Shown here piece by piece: positions 32,012 through 40,814 of a stretch of 40,814 nucleotides of DNA; within the stretch, counting starts at the first letter, position 1; each line of letters opens with the position of its first letter. The notes beneath the pieces are model-generated. The model was not told where the DNA came from, ran no database searches, and saw only the letters and a program-made list of their open reading frames with translations. A program made the translations under genes and the position numbers. Origin of the DNA: Lactococcus cremoris subsp. cremoris NBRC 100676 (GTDB taxonomy: Bacteria > Bacillota > Bacilli > Lactobacillales > Streptococcaceae); assembly GCF_001591705.1 (NCBI RefSeq), contig NZ_BCVK01000013.1:1-40814 (forward strand). The letters run 5' to 3'.

Positions 32012-34093
32012 TTAGCCACCATTAGCAGAAGATTGTGTAACGGTTTGACCAGAACTATCTGTTTTAACCAGAGCAGATCCTTGTTGAGCGACGCCCTCAG
32101 GCGCTGTCCAAGTTGCAACAGCAGACGGGTCAGGATTGAGTTGAGTCATCATTGATGAAAAGACTTTTGTGGCAATTTGAGTACTTGTACCATATATTGG
32201 AGTCATTCGATTTGAATAACCAGTCCAAACGGCCATTGAATACTGAGGAGTATAACCAACGAAGTTTTCATCAGGAGAAATCATTCCAGGGAGTGAGCCG
32301 TATTTTTCAGTAATTTGGTCCATTTCACTATCAGTATAATTAGAAGTCCCTGTTTTACCAGCTGCAGGCAAGCCCGGAACAGCAGCGTATGAACCGACAG
32401 ATTCAGAAAGTGATAATGTTAAAACACTTTGGAGAATATTAGTCATAATATAAGCTGTTGAAGCTTGCATTGCCCGTGAACGAACTGGTTTGTATTCAAC
32501 TGTTCGCCCGTCGGGGAAAACAACTTTAGAAACATAGTAAGGTTTAGTGTAGATACCACCATTTGAGAAAGCAGCGTAAGCCGCATCCATTCTCTCAGAA
32601 CTTGCCCCACCATTTTTTGTATCAGTATTACTAGAGATAGCATTGGAGTATTGCAGCGGGTTCAAATTAATACCTAAACCATCCACAAATTTACTAGAAT
32701 TATCTAAACCAACATTAATTAAAGTTTTAACAGCTGGAATATTTCTGGAAAGGGCCAATGCACTCTTAACAGTCATTGAACCAAAATAGGTATTATCCCA
32801 GTTTTTCAAAGGCGTTCCGTTTGGATAAGTCGTTGGGGAGTCAGAAACATAATCATTCGTTGAGGTATAGATATTATTTTCAAAAGCGGGGCCATAGTCA
32901 ACAATTGGTTTCATCGTTGAACCCCAATCTCGGTCTGTTTGAACCGCCTGATTGAAACCAAAAGTGACATCGGTTGGTTGATTACGTCCACCGATTTGTG
33001 CGATTACAGCGCCAGTTTTAACATCAGTGACCGTTGAAGCTACTTGCAGTGTATCATCTGGGTAGGTAATATAATTACCGCTATTAACAATATTATATAG
33101 ATTTTGTTGTGCTGTAGTATCAAGGATTGTATAAATTTTAACCCCTTCGTTTAAAATATCATTACCAGCTAAGGTCTTGGCTTGTGCTATAGCTTGTTTG
33201 AGGAAGTTATCAGCATAACTAGGAATCGTAACGCTTTGTTGCAAAGGTTGAAGCCCATCATCAATTGGAGTAGCTAGCGCCGTTTTCTCTTCTTCAGCCG
33301 TAATTTTATTATAACGACGCATTGAGCGAATAACCATGTCACGACGCCATTTGGCAGAAGTTGCATTAGTGTAAGGGTTATAAGTATTAGGAGCTTGAGG
33401 CATTCCGGCAAGAAGAGCCAGTTGAGCAATTGAAAGTTCTGTTAAATCTTTTCCGTAATAGGCTTGCGCAGCAGTTCCCATCCCGTAATACCCATTTGCC
33501 ATATTTACCTTATTGACATAAGCAGTAAAAATTTGCTCTTTGGTCCATTTTTGGTCCAATTTTAGAGCCATCCAAGCTTCTTGAACTTTGACGCTCAAAG
33601 TCTGGTCCGATTCATCTGTTGAGAAAAAAGAAAGTTTAATCAACTGCATATCAAGGGTAGAACCCCCGTTTAAAGAACCACCTTTTAAGTTGTTGACGAA
33701 GGCACCGGCAATTCGTATCGGGTCAATTCCACGTGTGTTGAAAAAACGATGGTCTTCAATAGAAGTAACAGCATTAACCAGCATAACCGGAATATTGTCT
33801 GTTTTAACTAAATTTCTTTGCTCTGCCCCTAAAGTTGCAACAAGGTGTTCTTTTGAGTCGTAAACTTTAGGAGAAGGAGTAGATTCAAGCTTATCTAAAT
33901 TGAGAGCGGGTGCATCCTTGGCGTAATAAACAAAAACAGCGCCACCGGCAGCTAGCCCCAAGATAATTAATGAAAAGAAGACAATCAAAAATAATTTAAC
34001 AGCTGTCCACCATTTTGATTTAGCAGAACCGCTTTTTGCCCATTTATTTTGTTTATTTTTCTTAGATTTAGTAGAAATTTTACTGTACCTCAC
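32012..34093 (-). CDS. pbp1A: Penicillin-binding protein 1A (bifunctional class A PBP)
   Basis: Polymerises and cross-links peptidoglycan. The 693-residue protein has a Lys-rich cytoplasmic start, one transmembrane helix (about 32-55) and a glycosyltransferase domain with the catalytic Glu in [13 protein letters not shown] (about 111) and the later [13 protein letters not shown] motif. The transpeptidase domain has Ser-Thr-Met-Lys (about 391), Ser-Arg-Asn (about 451) and Lys-Thr-Gly-Thr-Ser (about 578). It ends in a Ser/Thr/Gln-rich tail. Its start lies 14 bases inside the end of recU, the usual firmicute recU-pbp1A pairing. Confidence 0.92.
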   Translation of the reverse strand: MRYSKISTKSKKNKQNKWAKSGSAKSKWWTAVKLFLIVFFSLIILGLAAGGAVFVYYAKDAPALNLDKLESTPSPKVYDSKEHLVATLGAEQRNLVKTDNIPVMLVNAVTSIEDHRFFNTRGIDPIRIAGAFVNNLKGGSLNGGSTLDMQLIKLSFFSTDESDQTLSVKVQEAWMALKLDQKWTKEQIFTAYVNKVNMANGYYGMGTAAQAYYGKDLTELSIAQLALLAGMPQAPNTYNPYTNATSAKWRRDMVIRSMRRYNKITAEEEKTALATPIDDGLQPLQQSVTIPSYADNFLKQAIAQAKTLAGNDILNEGVKIYTILDTTAQQNLYNIVNSGNYITYPDDTLQVASTVTDVKTGAVIAQIGGRNQPTDVTFGFNQAVQTDRDWGSTMKPIVDYGPAFENNIYTSTNDYVSDSPTTYPNGTPLKNWDNTYFGSMTVKSALALSRNIPAVKTLINVGLDNSSKFVDGLGINLNPLQYSNAISSNTDTKNGGASSERMDAAYAAFSNGGIYTKPYYVSKVVFPDGRTVEYKPVRSRAMQASTAYIMTNILQSVLTLSLSESVGSYAAVPGLPAAGKTGTSNYTDSEMDQITEKYGSLPGMISPDENFVGYTPQYSMAVWTGYSNRMTPIYGTSTQIATKVFSSMMTQLNPDPSAVATWTAPEGVAQQGSALVKTDSSGQTVTQSSANGG

Positions 34094-34721
34094 AAAGTTT
34101 ATTCACAATTTCTAGATATGGAATCCTAGGAATGTGGTTCGTTTCAATTTTATAGCCATTTTCGCGAATATAAGCGAGTGGGATTGACTTTAAACCGTTT
34201 TTTTCGTAATAAAACGTAATTAAATAGGAAGACGGGAGAAGATATGTCTCTTCTAGAGCCGCAAAATGTAACAATACAAAAGCAATCCCTCGCTGAGCGA
34301 GAACATTACTCATGTGAACAATTTGATGTTCATGGAAATTTTTTAAAGGAAAAACCGTTTTTTGGTGTGTTTCTTTTGCTTCAAAATCAACATAATGACC
34401 TTTATAGACTCCAGAATAGTCAGTCGTAGAGGCTTGTCTAAAATAAGCTTCTGTAATTTTTGCACGACTTCGTTGTGGATAGTCTACTTTAACAATCTGT
34501 ATCGGTGTTGGTTTTTTATGAATAACGGCAAGACCGCGTGAGAGATAGTAATCATTTGTTGCATTGATTTCTGCTTCAAAATTCATCCCTCGCTTTCCGA
34601 AAGCAACAAGACTTTTAGATTTTGGAGCACTCTTTTTAGCTACTGACAGCTCTGTCAGTGTTTTTTGTTTTTTAGGAACAGCGCTATAAGACTGCGACCT
34701 TCCATTAGGATAATTAACCAT
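34080..34721 (-). CDS. recU: Holliday junction resolvase RecU
   Basis: Endonuclease that cuts recombination intermediates and helps chromosome segregation. It has 213 residues. NYPNGR (3-8) opens the protein, [12 protein letters not shown] contains the first acidic active-site residue, [20 protein letters not shown] gives the Asp and Glu-X-Lys triad, and LKNFHEHQI follows as in all RecU. ATG 34721 follows AAAGGTAG. A palindrome ACTGACAG-CT-CTGTCAGT lies inside codons 21-27 and resembles an antisense terminator. Confidence 0.92.
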   Translation of the reverse strand: MVNYPNGRSQSYSAVPKKQKTLTELSVAKKSAPKSKSLVAFGKRGMNFEAEINATNDYYLSRGLAVIHKKPTPIQIVKVDYPQRSRAKITEAYFRQASTTDYSGVYKGHYVDFEAKETHQKTVFPLKNFHEHQIVHMSNVLAQRGIAFVLLHFAALEETYLLPSSYLITFYYEKNGLKSIPLAYIRENGYKIETNHIPRIPYLEIVNKLCEVQ

Positions 34722-34757
34722 TCTGTCTTCTACCTTTATAAAATTCTCAGTTAGTTA

Positions 34758-34773
34758 TATAATGTCTATTATA
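34758..34773. promoter_or_regulatory. Face-to-face promoters of recU and ypsA
   Basis: On the plus strand TATAAT lies at 34758-34763. On the minus strand a TATAAT lies at 34773-34768, preceded by TG one base out (extended -10). The boxes are five bases apart, so the two transcripts, which would overlap at their 5' ends, probably compete for polymerase. Confidence 0.6.
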
Positions 34774-34801
34774 ACATAAATTTTACAAGGGGAAAATATT
34801 T

Positions 34802-35326
34802 ATGAATTCACTGCTCATCATGGGTTATACAAGTTTTGATCTAGGGATTTTCAATGAAAAAGACATTAAAGTATCAATTATAAAAAAAACAATCAGAAGA
34901 AAATTAATAAATTTCTTAGAAGAAGGACTGCGCTGGGTCATTTTTACAGGAAATTTGGGATTTGAATATTGGGCCTTAGAAGTCGCTAAAGAGCTGCAAA
35001 CAGACTATGAATTTCAAATCGGAACAATCTTTCCTTTTGAGACTCACGGTCAAAATTGGAATGAGAATAACCAAATAAAATTAGCAAGCTTCAAACAAGT
35101 TGATTTCGTTAAGTATGCTTTTGAAGCATACGAAAATCCGGGTCAATTTCGTCAGTATAATGAATTTTTACTTGAAAATACAGAAGGATCATTTGTTTTC
35201 TACGATGAAGAAAATGAGACAAAATTAAAATATATGGTCGAAAAAATGAAACAAAGTTCAAATTACGAAGTCTATTTACTTAATTTTGAAGATTTACAAG
35301 AGACTTTTGAAGAGATGAATGACTAA
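34802..35326 (+). CDS. YpsA/DUF1273 family SLOG-fold protein
   Basis: A 174-residue cytoplasmic protein of the YpsA family, which has a Rossmann-like nucleotide-binding (SLOG) fold and in Bacillus and Staphylococcus affects cell division. The start [15 protein letters not shown], the [15 protein letters not shown] loop and the C-terminal [16 protein letters not shown] are visible. ATG 34802 follows AAGGGGA. As in many firmicutes it diverges from recU, but no gpsB or rnpB follows here. Its ligand is unknown. Confidence 0.85.
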   Translation: MNSLLIMGYTSFDLGIFNEKDIKVSIIKKTIRRKLINFLEEGLRWVIFTGNLGFEYWALEVAKELQTDYEFQIGTIFPFETHGQNWNENNQIKLASFKQVDFVKYAFEAYENPGQFRQYNEFLLENTEGSFVFYDEENETKLKYMVEKMKQSSNYEVYLLNFEDLQETFEEMND

Positions 35327-35393
35327 TTTTGTAATTTTTATAAGAAAATAATTTATAAAAACCATGACGTTACTTTTTTTGCTATATTAATTT

Positions 35394-35402
35394 TGGTATA
35401 AT
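35394..35402 (+). promoter_or_regulatory. Extended -10 promoter of the spx gene
   Basis: TGGTATAAT at 35394-35402; the -35 position is only a T run. It predicts a leader of about 75 nt. Confidence 0.5.
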
Positions 35403-35485
35403 ACTTACCAGATGTAAATTAGTTTTTGCCCAATAGGGAGAAAAATAAACTTACTGATAATTTTAAAAGGATGGGAAATAGGACT

Positions 35486-35872
35486 GTGATTGATTTATAT
35501 TTATCGCCATCATGTACCAGCTGCCGTAAAGCGCGCGCTTGGTTGCAAAGCCACAAAGTTCCCTTTGTAGAGCACAATATTTTGACACAACCGATGACAA
35601 CAAACGATTTGCGTCAAATTTTGACTAAGACAGAAAATGGAACAGAAGACATTATTTCAACACGGTCAAAAGTTTTTCAAAAGTTGGCTGTGGATGTTGA
35701 CAATTTAACCATAAATGAGTTGTTAGATTTGGTGACTGAATTTCCAAATCTATTAAGACGTCCAATTATCACGGATTCAAAACACCTTCAGATTGGTTTT
35801 AACGAAGATGAGATTCGTGCATTTTTACCACGAGAATATCGTCGCGCAGAAATGTTAACTACAATAGATTAA
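35486..35872 (+). CDS. spx: Spx-family regulator (ArsC-like thiol sensor)
   Basis: Spx proteins bind the RNA polymerase alpha C-terminal domain and redirect transcription under thiol stress. With GTG 35486 as start it has 128 residues. The redox pair is Cys10/Cys13 (SPSCTSCRKARAWL), and ISTRSKVFQKL, LLRRPIITD and FNEDEIRAFLPRE match SpxA closely. An open frame continues upstream to TTG 35426, but Spx proteins begin right at I.LY.SPSC. The ribosome site is weak or displaced (AAAGGA 14 bases away), so ATG 35471 is an alternative start. L. lactis carries several Spx paralogues; which this is cannot be fixed here. Confidence 0.85.
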   Translation: MIDLYLSPSCTSCRKARAWLQSHKVPFVEHNILTQPMTTNDLRQILTKTENGTEDIISTRSKVFQKLAVDVDNLTINELLDLVTEFPNLLRRPIITDSKHLQIGFNEDEIRAFLPREYRRAEMLTTID

Positions 35873-35892
35873 AAAGTCGGCAAAGTTTACTG

Positions 35893-35982
35893 ATGAAGAA
35901 CTCAAAAAAGCCAAAATTAACCAGTGTCCAAGTTTATGAAATTAACGAAGTTAGTCAACTTACTAATTTGTTAAAGGAATAA
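35893..35982 (+). CDS. Possible 29-residue small ORF
   Basis: ATG 35893 opens a 29-codon frame (KNSKKPKLTSVQVYEINEV and a leucine-rich end) in the space between spx and the UPF0223 gene. No good ribosome site precedes it, and no family is recognised. It may be a decayed gene end or chance. Confidence 0.2.
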   Translation: MKNSKKPKLTSVQVYEINEVSQLTNLLKE

Positions 35983-36092
35983 ACGGTATAAGGAAGATGG
36001 AAGAAAGCCTTTTTATGACAACTCCGTCAGTAAATTTTTCTGCATGCTTATAAGAAATAAATAAAAGAGACCGAGGCCTAGCCAGGAGGATC

Positions 36093-36374
36093 ATGAAAGA
36101 AAATTATAATTACCCTCTTGATTTAAGTTGGAGTACTACTGAAATGACAGAAGTGCTCTCTTTTTTCAATCAAGTTGAGAAATTTTATGAAAGTAAAGTC
36201 GAAAAAGAGCTTTTTCTTGAGTCTTACGCTGCTTTCAAAAAAGTTGTTCCTTCAAAAATGCAGGAAAAACAATTGGGAAGAGATTTTGAGCAGAGCAGTG
36301 GTTACTCACTTTATCGAGCGCTCAAGGAGGTAGAAGCTAGTGGGAAACGATTTGTCAGTGCTGACAAGGCTTGA
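36093..36374 (+). CDS. UPF0223 family protein (YktA-like)
   Basis: A 93-residue all-helical cytoplasmic protein. YPLDLSWSTTEMTEVLSFFNQVEKFYE at its start and DFEQSSGYSLYRALK near its end match the family, whose function is unknown. ATG 36093 follows AGGAGGATC. It overlaps the next start by 35 bases, and the order spx - UPF0223 - inositol monophosphatase is shared with streptococci. Confidence 0.8.
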   Translation: MKENYNYPLDLSWSTTEMTEVLSFFNQVEKFYESKVEKELFLESYAAFKKVVPSKMQEKQLGRDFEQSSGYSLYRALKEVEASGKRFVSADKA

Positions 36375-37119
36375 ATTAGCTAAAGATTGGGTAAGAGATG
36401 CTGGAAATTTCTTAAAAGAAAATATCAGCTCTCCTCTCGAAATTACCGAAAAGACACGTTATGATGACTTAGTGACCAATTTTGACAAAGAAGTTCAAGA
36501 ACAATTAGTAAGCAATATTTTGCACCATTTTCCAGAGGATAAGATTTTAGCCGAAGAAGATGATGAAAAAATAAAGTTTGATCCAGAAATTCCTCATTTA
36601 TGGATTCTAGATCCGATTGACGGAACGACAAACTTCATTGTTCAAAAAGATAATTTTGCCATTATGCTTGCTTATTATGAATTTGGTGTTGGAAAATTTG
36701 GCTTAATTCTTGATGTGATGAAAGATAAACTATATTGGTGTGATAGTCATAAAGCATTTTGCAATCAAAAGGAACTTGAAAGCAAAAAGATGTCTCTTGA
36801 TAAGAGTTTACTTGGAGTGAACAGTTATATGTATCGTACTAATAGTGGCGGCTTATTAGATTTAAGCCATCAAACTTTAGGGGTTCGTATTATTGGAAGC
36901 GCAGGAATCAGTTACGGTCAACTTTTAGAAGGTAAAATTCTGGGATATTTTAGTAATCTTCAACCATGGGACTATGCTGCTGGAAGTATTATCGCTGAAA
37001 AAATTGGTTTTGTCACATTGACAACATCAGGGGAAAAACCAAGGTTTAACTGTAGAGAACAAGTGTTTACAGCTCCAGCATATTTGGTTTCAGAAATACA
37101 AAAATACATTAAAAGTTAA
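36340..37119 (+). CDS. Inositol monophosphatase family protein
   Basis: A 259-residue metal-dependent phosphatase. Metal ligands appear in LAEEDDE (Glu), LDPIDGTTNF (both Asp, about 90-100) and QPWDYAAGSIIAEKIG (Asp, about 210), the three family motifs in order. The substrate in lactic bacteria, whether inositol phosphate, PAP-like nucleotides or another sugar phosphate, is not known. GTG 36340 is chosen for the perfect AAGGAGG (36324-36330) nine bases upstream, inside the UPF0223 gene. Confidence 0.85.
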   Translation: MGNDLSVLTRLELAKDWVRDAGNFLKENISSPLEITEKTRYDDLVTNFDKEVQEQLVSNILHHFPEDKILAEEDDEKIKFDPEIPHLWILDPIDGTTNFIVQKDNFAIMLAYYEFGVGKFGLILDVMKDKLYWCDSHKAFCNQKELESKKMSLDKSLLGVNSYMYRTNSGGLLDLSHQTLGVRIIGSAGISYGQLLEGKILGYFSNLQPWDYAAGSIIAEKIGFVTLTTSGEKPRFNCREQVFTAPAYLVSEIQKYIKS

Positions 37120-37158
37120 AACAAATGAAATGTTTCAGCAAAATAGAATGTTCTTTTA

Positions 37159-37167
37159 TGATATAAT
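37159..37167 (+). promoter_or_regulatory. Extended -10 promoter of murA
   Basis: TGATATAAT at 37159-37167, an extended -10 with a poor -35. Confidence 0.55.
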
Positions 37168-37213
37168 TTAAAAATATAAATTAAAAATAGAGGAAAAATA
37201 GGAATTTAAATAA

Positions 37214-38494
37214 ATGGATAAAATAATTGTAAAAGGTGGGCAAACAAAACTTCAAGGAGAAGTCGAAATTGAAGGAGCAAAAAATGCTGTTCTTCCACTT
37301 CTTGCTGCTACTTTACTTGCGAGTGAAGGCGAAGTTGTATTAACTAATGTCCCTATTTTAAGTGATGTTTTTATGATGAATAATTTAGTAGATCATCTAG
37401 GGACGAGCATTAGTTTTGATCAAGAAGCAAAGAAAATCATTGCTAAAGCCAATTCTGAAATAAAAACAACTGCCCCTTATGAGTATGTCAGCAAAATGCG
37501 AGCATCTATTGTTGTCATGGGACCGATTTTAGCTATAAATGGCCAAGCGCGGGTTTCTATGCCAGGAGGATGTTCAATTGGTTCACGTCCAATCGATTTA
37601 CATTTGCGTGGATTTGAGCAAATGGGAGCAACAATTACTCAAAATGCTGGTTATATTGAAGCTAAGGCTGATAAATTAAAAGGAGCTCACATATATCTTG
37701 ATTTCCCTTCAGTAGGAGCCACGCAAAATCTAATTCTTGCGGCTACCTTAGCCGAAGGAGTAACAACACTCGAAAATGCGGCCCGCGAACCAGAAATCGT
37801 TGACTTAGCCAATCTTTTGAACAAAATGGGTGCAAATGTTAAGGGCGCTGGGACTGATACAATCATAATCAAAGGTGTTGAAAAAATGCATGGTGCAAAA
37901 CACTCTGTTGTTCAAGATCGAATTGAAGCCGGAACTTTCATGGTTGCAGCAGCAATGACCCAAGGTGATGTACTAATTAAAGATGCAATTGCTGAGCATA
38001 ATCGTCCATTAATATCAAAACTCAGTGAAATGGGAGTTAATTTCACTCAAGAAGAAACAGGACTTAGAGTCGTAGGGCCTGAAAAACTCAAAGCTACTAG
38101 TGTTAAAACATTGCCACACCCAGGTTTTCCAACTGATATGCAATCTCAAATGGCTGCCGCTCAAGCGATCGCGGCTGGAGAATCTGTAATGGTCGAAACA
38201 GTATTTGAAAATCGGTTCAAACATTTAGAAGAAATGCGTCGTATGGGATTGGAAGTAGATATTACTAGAAATACAGCCTTAATCCAAGGAAATTCAAATT
38301 TGCAAGGAGCCGCAGTAAAATCAACAGATTTAAGAGCGAGTGCAGCTTTGATTCTTTTAGGATTAGTGGCTAAAGGCCAAACAACTGTAAGAAGATTAAG
38401 CCACTTAGACCGCGGTTATTATAAATTCCATGAAAAATTAAAAGCACTTGGTGCTGATATTGTCCGAGTAAAAGATGAAGACGGAGAAGAATAA
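37214..38494 (+). CDS. murA: UDP-N-acetylglucosamine 1-carboxyvinyltransferase
   Basis: First committed step of peptidoglycan synthesis: adds enolpyruvate to UDP-GlcNAc; target of fosfomycin. It has 426 residues. Lys22/Asn23 in [13 protein letters not shown], the catalytic Cys120 in [13 protein letters not shown], and the [10 protein letters not shown] loop are present. Firmicutes often have two MurA forms; the epuA neighbour is the same as in streptococci. ATG 37214 lacks a strong ribosome site (AGGAA about 12 bases upstream). The stop overlaps the next start as TAATG. Confidence 0.93.
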   Translation: MDKIIVKGGQTKLQGEVEIEGAKNAVLPLLAATLLASEGEVVLTNVPILSDVFMMNNLVDHLGTSISFDQEAKKIIAKANSEIKTTAPYEYVSKMRASIVVMGPILAINGQARVSMPGGCSIGSRPIDLHLRGFEQMGATITQNAGYIEAKADKLKGAHIYLDFPSVGATQNLILAATLAEGVTTLENAAREPEIVDLANLLNKMGANVKGAGTDTIIIKGVEKMHGAKHSVVQDRIEAGTFMVAAAMTQGDVLIKDAIAEHNRPLISKLSEMGVNFTQEETGLRVVGPEKLKATSVKTLPHPGFPTDMQSQMAAAQAIAAGESVMVETVFENRFKHLEEMRRMGLEVDITRNTALIQGNSNLQGAAVKSTDLRASAALILLGLVAKGQTTVRRLSHLDRGYYKFHEKLKALGADIVRVKDEDGEE

Positions 38495-38685
38495 TGTTCA
38501 AGAAGACCATAAAATTTTTAGGACTAAGATTATCAATTATCATTTTTGTTATCATTTTGTTAGTCCTTGCCATTGTTTTAGGGCTAATGGTTGGTTATGG
38601 TTTTCTAGGTGGAGGAAATCCTTCCAATATATTTAATCATGATTTATGGAATGAAGTTATGACTAAGCTAAGCCCTGGAAAATAA
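38494..38685 (+). CDS. epuA: EpuA-like small membrane protein
   Basis: A 63-residue protein with one transmembrane helix (about 13-37, within SIIIFVIILLVLAIVLGLMVG) and a short extracellular tail ending WNEVMTKLSPGK. This is the EpuA family, often labelled DNA-directed RNA polymerase subunit beta by database error. It is translationally coupled to murA (TAATG), the standard position in streptococci. Function unknown, perhaps envelope-related. Confidence 0.75.
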   Translation: MFKKTIKFLGLRLSIIIFVIILLVLAIVLGLMVGYGFLGGGNPSNIFNHDLWNEVMTKLSPGK

Positions 38686-38689
38686 AAAG

Positions 38690-38719
38690 AAGCTCAATTT
38701 GAAAAAATTGGGCTTTTTT
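38690..38719 (+). terminator. Terminator of murA-epuA
   Basis: AAGCTCAATTT - GAAA - AAATTGGGCTT, an 11-bp stem with one G-U pair, then TTTT. Confidence 0.85.
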
Positions 38720-38784
38720 AATTAAAAAATAGTAATAATGAAAATAGAAATTCATATTTTATGTGCTGAAAAAGCAAGTAATGG

Positions 38785-38813
38785 TTGAAATATAGGGTAT
38801 TTTATGCTATTCT
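38785..38813 (+). promoter_or_regulatory. Promoter of tig
   Basis: TTGAAA (38785-38790), a 17-base spacer and TATTCT (38808-38813), with the extended TG at 38805-38806. Confidence 0.6.
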
Positions 38814-38860
38814 TGAAAGGTATGAATTTCTGAGCTTAGGCTCAAAATAAGGAGAAAAAA

Positions 38861-40144
38861 ATGACTGTAAGTTTTGAAAAAATTAGTGATACTAAGGGTA
38901 CACTCTCATTTTCAATTGATCAAGAAACAATTAAAACTGGGCTTGACAAAGCCTTTAATAAAGTAAAAGCTAACATTAGCGTTCCTGGTTTCCGAAAAGG
39001 TAAAATCAGCCGTCAAATGTTCAATAAAATGTACGGTGAAGAAGCTCTTTTTGAAGAAGCTTTGAATGCTGTTCTTCCAACTGCTTACGATGCTGCAGTA
39101 AAAGAAGCTGCTATCGAACCAGTTGCTCAACCAAAAATTGACGTAGCAAAAATGGAAAAAGGTTCTGATTGGGAATTGACAGCAGAAGTTGTTGTTAAAC
39201 CAACAATCACACTTGGTGACTACAAAGACCTTACAGTTGAAGTAGACGCAACTAAAGAAGTTACTGACGAAGAAGTGGAAACACGTTTAACAAACGCTCA
39301 AAACAACTTGGCAGAACTTGTAGTAAAAGAAACTGCTGCTGAAAATGGCGACACAGTTGTTATTGACTTTGTTGGTTCAGTTGACGGTGTTGAATTTGAA
39401 GGTGGAAAAGGTTCAAACCACAGTCTTGAACTTGGTTCAGGTCAATTCATTCCAGGATTTGAAGAACAACTTGTTGGTACAAAATCTGGTGAAACTGTAG
39501 AAGTTAAAGTAACCTTCCCAGAAAATTATCAAGCTGAAGACCTTGCAGGAAAAGAAGCACTTTTTGTAACAACTGTCAATGAAGTAAAAGCAAAAGAATT
39601 GCCAGAACTTGATGATGAACTTGCAAAAGACATCGACGAAGAAGTTGAAACTTTAGAAGAACTTAAAGCTAAATTCCGTAAAGAACTTGAAGAATCAAAA
39701 TCAGAAGCTTACGATGATGCAGTAGAAACTGCCGCAATCGAAGCCGCTGTTGCTAACGCTGAAATTAAAGAAATTCCAGAAGAAATGATTCATGAAGAAG
39801 TTCATCGTGCGATGAATGAATTCCTTGGAGGAATGCAACAACAAGGAATCTCTCCAGAAATGTACTTCCAAATTACAGGTACTTCTGAGGATGATCTCCA
39901 TAAACAATATGAAGCAGATGCTGACAAACGCGTTCGTACTAACTTAGTAATCGAAGCAATTGCAGCTGCTGAAAGCTTTACAACTTCAGATGAAGAAGTA
40001 AAAGCTGAAATTGAAGATCTTGCTGGTCAATATAACATGCCTGTTGAACAAGTTGAAAAACTTCTTCCAGTTGACATGCTTAAACACGACATTGCTATGA
40101 AAAAAGCAGTAGAAGTTATTGCAACAACAGCTAAAGTAAAATAA
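38861..40144 (+). CDS. tig: Trigger factor, ribosome-associated chaperone and prolyl isomerase
   Basis: Binds the ribosome exit site and helps nascent chains fold. The 427-residue protein has the ribosome-docking loop [12 protein letters not shown] (about 43-55); the usual Pro after G-K-x reads Ser, a mild change. The FKBP-type domain spans about 160-245 ([31 protein letters not shown]), and a long helical C-terminal cradle follows. ATG 38861 follows AAGGAGAAAAAA. Codon use (GAA, CTT, GTT, AAC) is that of a highly expressed gene. Monocistronic. Confidence 0.95.
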   Translation: MTVSFEKISDTKGTLSFSIDQETIKTGLDKAFNKVKANISVPGFRKGKISRQMFNKMYGEEALFEEALNAVLPTAYDAAVKEAAIEPVAQPKIDVAKMEKGSDWELTAEVVVKPTITLGDYKDLTVEVDATKEVTDEEVETRLTNAQNNLAELVVKETAAENGDTVVIDFVGSVDGVEFEGGKGSNHSLELGSGQFIPGFEEQLVGTKSGETVEVKVTFPENYQAEDLAGKEALFVTTVNEVKAKELPELDDELAKDIDEEVETLEELKAKFRKELEESKSEAYDDAVETAAIEAAVANAEIKEIPEEMIHEEVHRAMNEFLGGMQQQGISPEMYFQITGTSEDDLHKQYEADADKRVRTNLVIEAIAAAESFTTSDEEVKAEIEDLAGQYNMPVEQVEKLLPVDMLKHDIAMKKAVEVIATTAKVK

Positions 40145-40161
40145 TTTTTATAATTAATGAG

Positions 40162-40197
40162 AATAAAGTACTGCCATTTGTAGTACTTTATTTTTTT
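40162..40197 (+). terminator. Terminator of tig
   Basis: AATAAAGTACT - GCCATTTGT - AGTACTTTATT, a perfect 11-bp stem, then TTTTT. Confidence 0.9.
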
Positions 40198-40365
40198 GCC
40201 ATTTTAAAAGGTTCAAATAAGATATTTTTCATAAAATTATCAGATGTTTTTTAAAAAATGAAATAAAAGAAGGAAAAAATAGAAAATACACTAACCAAAG
40301 AAGCGCGTAATATCAGGGTTTAAGAGACAATAAGAAAAAAAGATTGAAAAAGTTACATTAAATTC

Positions 40366-40394
40366 TTGACAGGGAGAAATAGATTTGATAGAAT
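40366..40394 (+). promoter_or_regulatory. rRNA operon promoter
   Basis: Consensus TTGACA (40366-40371), a 17-base spacer and TAGAAT (40389-40394) with the extended TG at 40386-40387. A second TATAAT overlaps at 40394-40399 but at 22-base spacing. Confidence 0.75.
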
Positions 40395-40548
40395 ATAATA
40401 GTTGTCGCGAGAGACGAGCGTTGAAGCGCGACAAGCTAGACCATTGAAAACTGAATAAAGAAGAATGACTCATGTGATGTAGCAATACATCAAAAATCTG
40501 TCAATCAATAATGAAAGACAAGCCAGTCACTTCGGTGACTTAAATACT

Positions 40549-40814
40549 TTATTTGAGAGTTTGATCCTGGCTCAGGACGAACGCTGGCGGCGTGCCTAAT
40601 ACATGCAAGTTGAGCGATGAAGATTGGTGCTTGCACCAATTTGAAGAGCAGCGAACGGGTGAGTAACGCGTGGGGAATCTGCCTTTGAGCGGGGGACAAC
40701 ATTTGGAAACGAATGCTAATACCGCATAACAACTTTAAACATAAGTTTTAAGTTTGAAAGATGCAATTGCATCACTCAAAGATGATCCCGCGTTGTATTA
40801 GCTAGTTGGTGAGA
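40549..40814 (+). rRNA. rrs: 16S ribosomal RNA, 5' part only
   Basis: GAGAGTTTGATCCTGGCTCAG (universal 27F site; starts 40555) and ACGCTGGCGGCGTGCCTAAT identify bacterial 16S rRNA, in the same orientation as tig. The 5' end at about 40549 is set by alignment to the E. coli mature end. The V1 region, GATGAAGATTGGTGCTTGCACC at 40616-40637, is as I recall it for L. cremoris rather than L. lactis proper. The gene runs off the window after 266 bases. The last base (GTGAGA) differs from the GTGAGG I would expect. Confidence 0.95.

Larger units (their letters stand above)
40145..40548. other. Intergenic region: tig terminator, rRNA promoter and rRNA leader
   Basis: No protein gene is supported. After the tig terminator there are about 165 AT-rich bases without a clear feature, then the rRNA promoter (40366-40394) and a leader of about 150 nt. 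The leader has TTGTCGCG (40402-40409) paired with CGCGACAA (40427-40434), a boxA-like GACCATTGAAAACTGAATA stretch, and AGTCAC-TTCG-GTGACT (40525-40540), a perfect UUCG-tetraloop hairpin just before the mature 16S end. Confidence 0.7.

Noticed and set aside
35426-35485. N-terminal extension of Spx to TTG 35426
   Set aside because: Spx proteins begin immediately before the LY.SPSC motif; the upstream part is probably leader.
36018-36052. Hairpin TGAC-N6-GTCA followed by AAATTTTT between spx and the UPF0223 gene
   Set aside because: The stem is only four pairs, too weak to call a terminator.
1-40548. CRISPR arrays, tRNA genes, insertion sequences and prophage attachment sites
   Set aside because: I looked for regularly spaced repeats, cloverleaf-type sequences and transposase frames and found none that I could support.

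Overview
The window comes from a low-GC Gram-positive coccus, almost certainly Lactococcus, and most likely L. cremoris (formerly L. lactis subsp. cremoris). The gene set supports this: dnaE, HU, recU/pbp1A, an AcmD-like glucosaminidase of 361 residues, murA-epuA and tig. So do the AT-rich codon use, the AAGGAG ribosome sites, and the 5' end of a 16S rRNA gene at the right edge whose V1 loop reads like the cremoris type. Species assignment rests on remembered sequence, not on a search.

Layout. 1-4446 is an accessory-looking island: the end of a DUF7336-like gene; a secreted Ser/Gln-rich protein with a hydrophobic glycine-rich segment and a very basic tail; three tandem paralogous acidic proteins of unknown family; two tandem paralogues, one with an HExxH motif and one that has lost it; and a broken YcxB-like membrane protein. 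This looks like a secreted toxin followed by an immunity array, but that is inference. 4464-8718 holds hicD, a DUF1003 membrane protein with a long structured leader, a YjzD-like protein, and a deoxynucleoside salvage operon (kinase, frameshifted LOG-like gene, deoxyribosyltransferase). 9063-11488 holds twin secreted proteins with DUF5648-like repeats and C39-like domains. 11588-19718 is core: dnaE, hlyIII, degV, a ypmR-like GDSL / GH3 / ypmS cell-envelope cluster, and the HU gene. 19781-24919 holds a broken GNAT gene, an ogt-adaA-nat operon, and an ABC transporter-LytTR-DUF3021 module. 25028-31343 holds a cysteine desulfurase, a leaderless NlpC/P60 protein, a broken OppA-like lipoprotein gene, cysK and acmD. 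31379-40144 is core again: an MBL hydrolase, pbp1A, recU, ypsA, spx, UPF0223, an IMPase, murA, epuA and tig. The window ends with an rRNA promoter, leader and partial 16S gene.

Two themes recur. First, gene decay: at least six genes carry a single lesion (YcxB-like, LOG-like, the second DUF5648 protein, GNAT, ABC ATPase, OppA-like), as expected of a dairy-adapted strain. Some lesions sit in homopolymers, where they could be reversible. Second, unusual translation starts and cis-regulation: three genes appear to be leaderless; degV has a strong hairpin exactly between its Shine-Dalgarno sequence and start codon; the LytTR-linked ABC operon has direct repeats spaced 21 bp; acmD has a CodY-like box inside its promoter; and the DUF1003 gene has a leader of about 225 nt with competing pairings.

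The most novel-looking loci are the secreted-protein/paralogue island (465-4446), the degV leader, and the ABC-LytTR-DUF3021 module.
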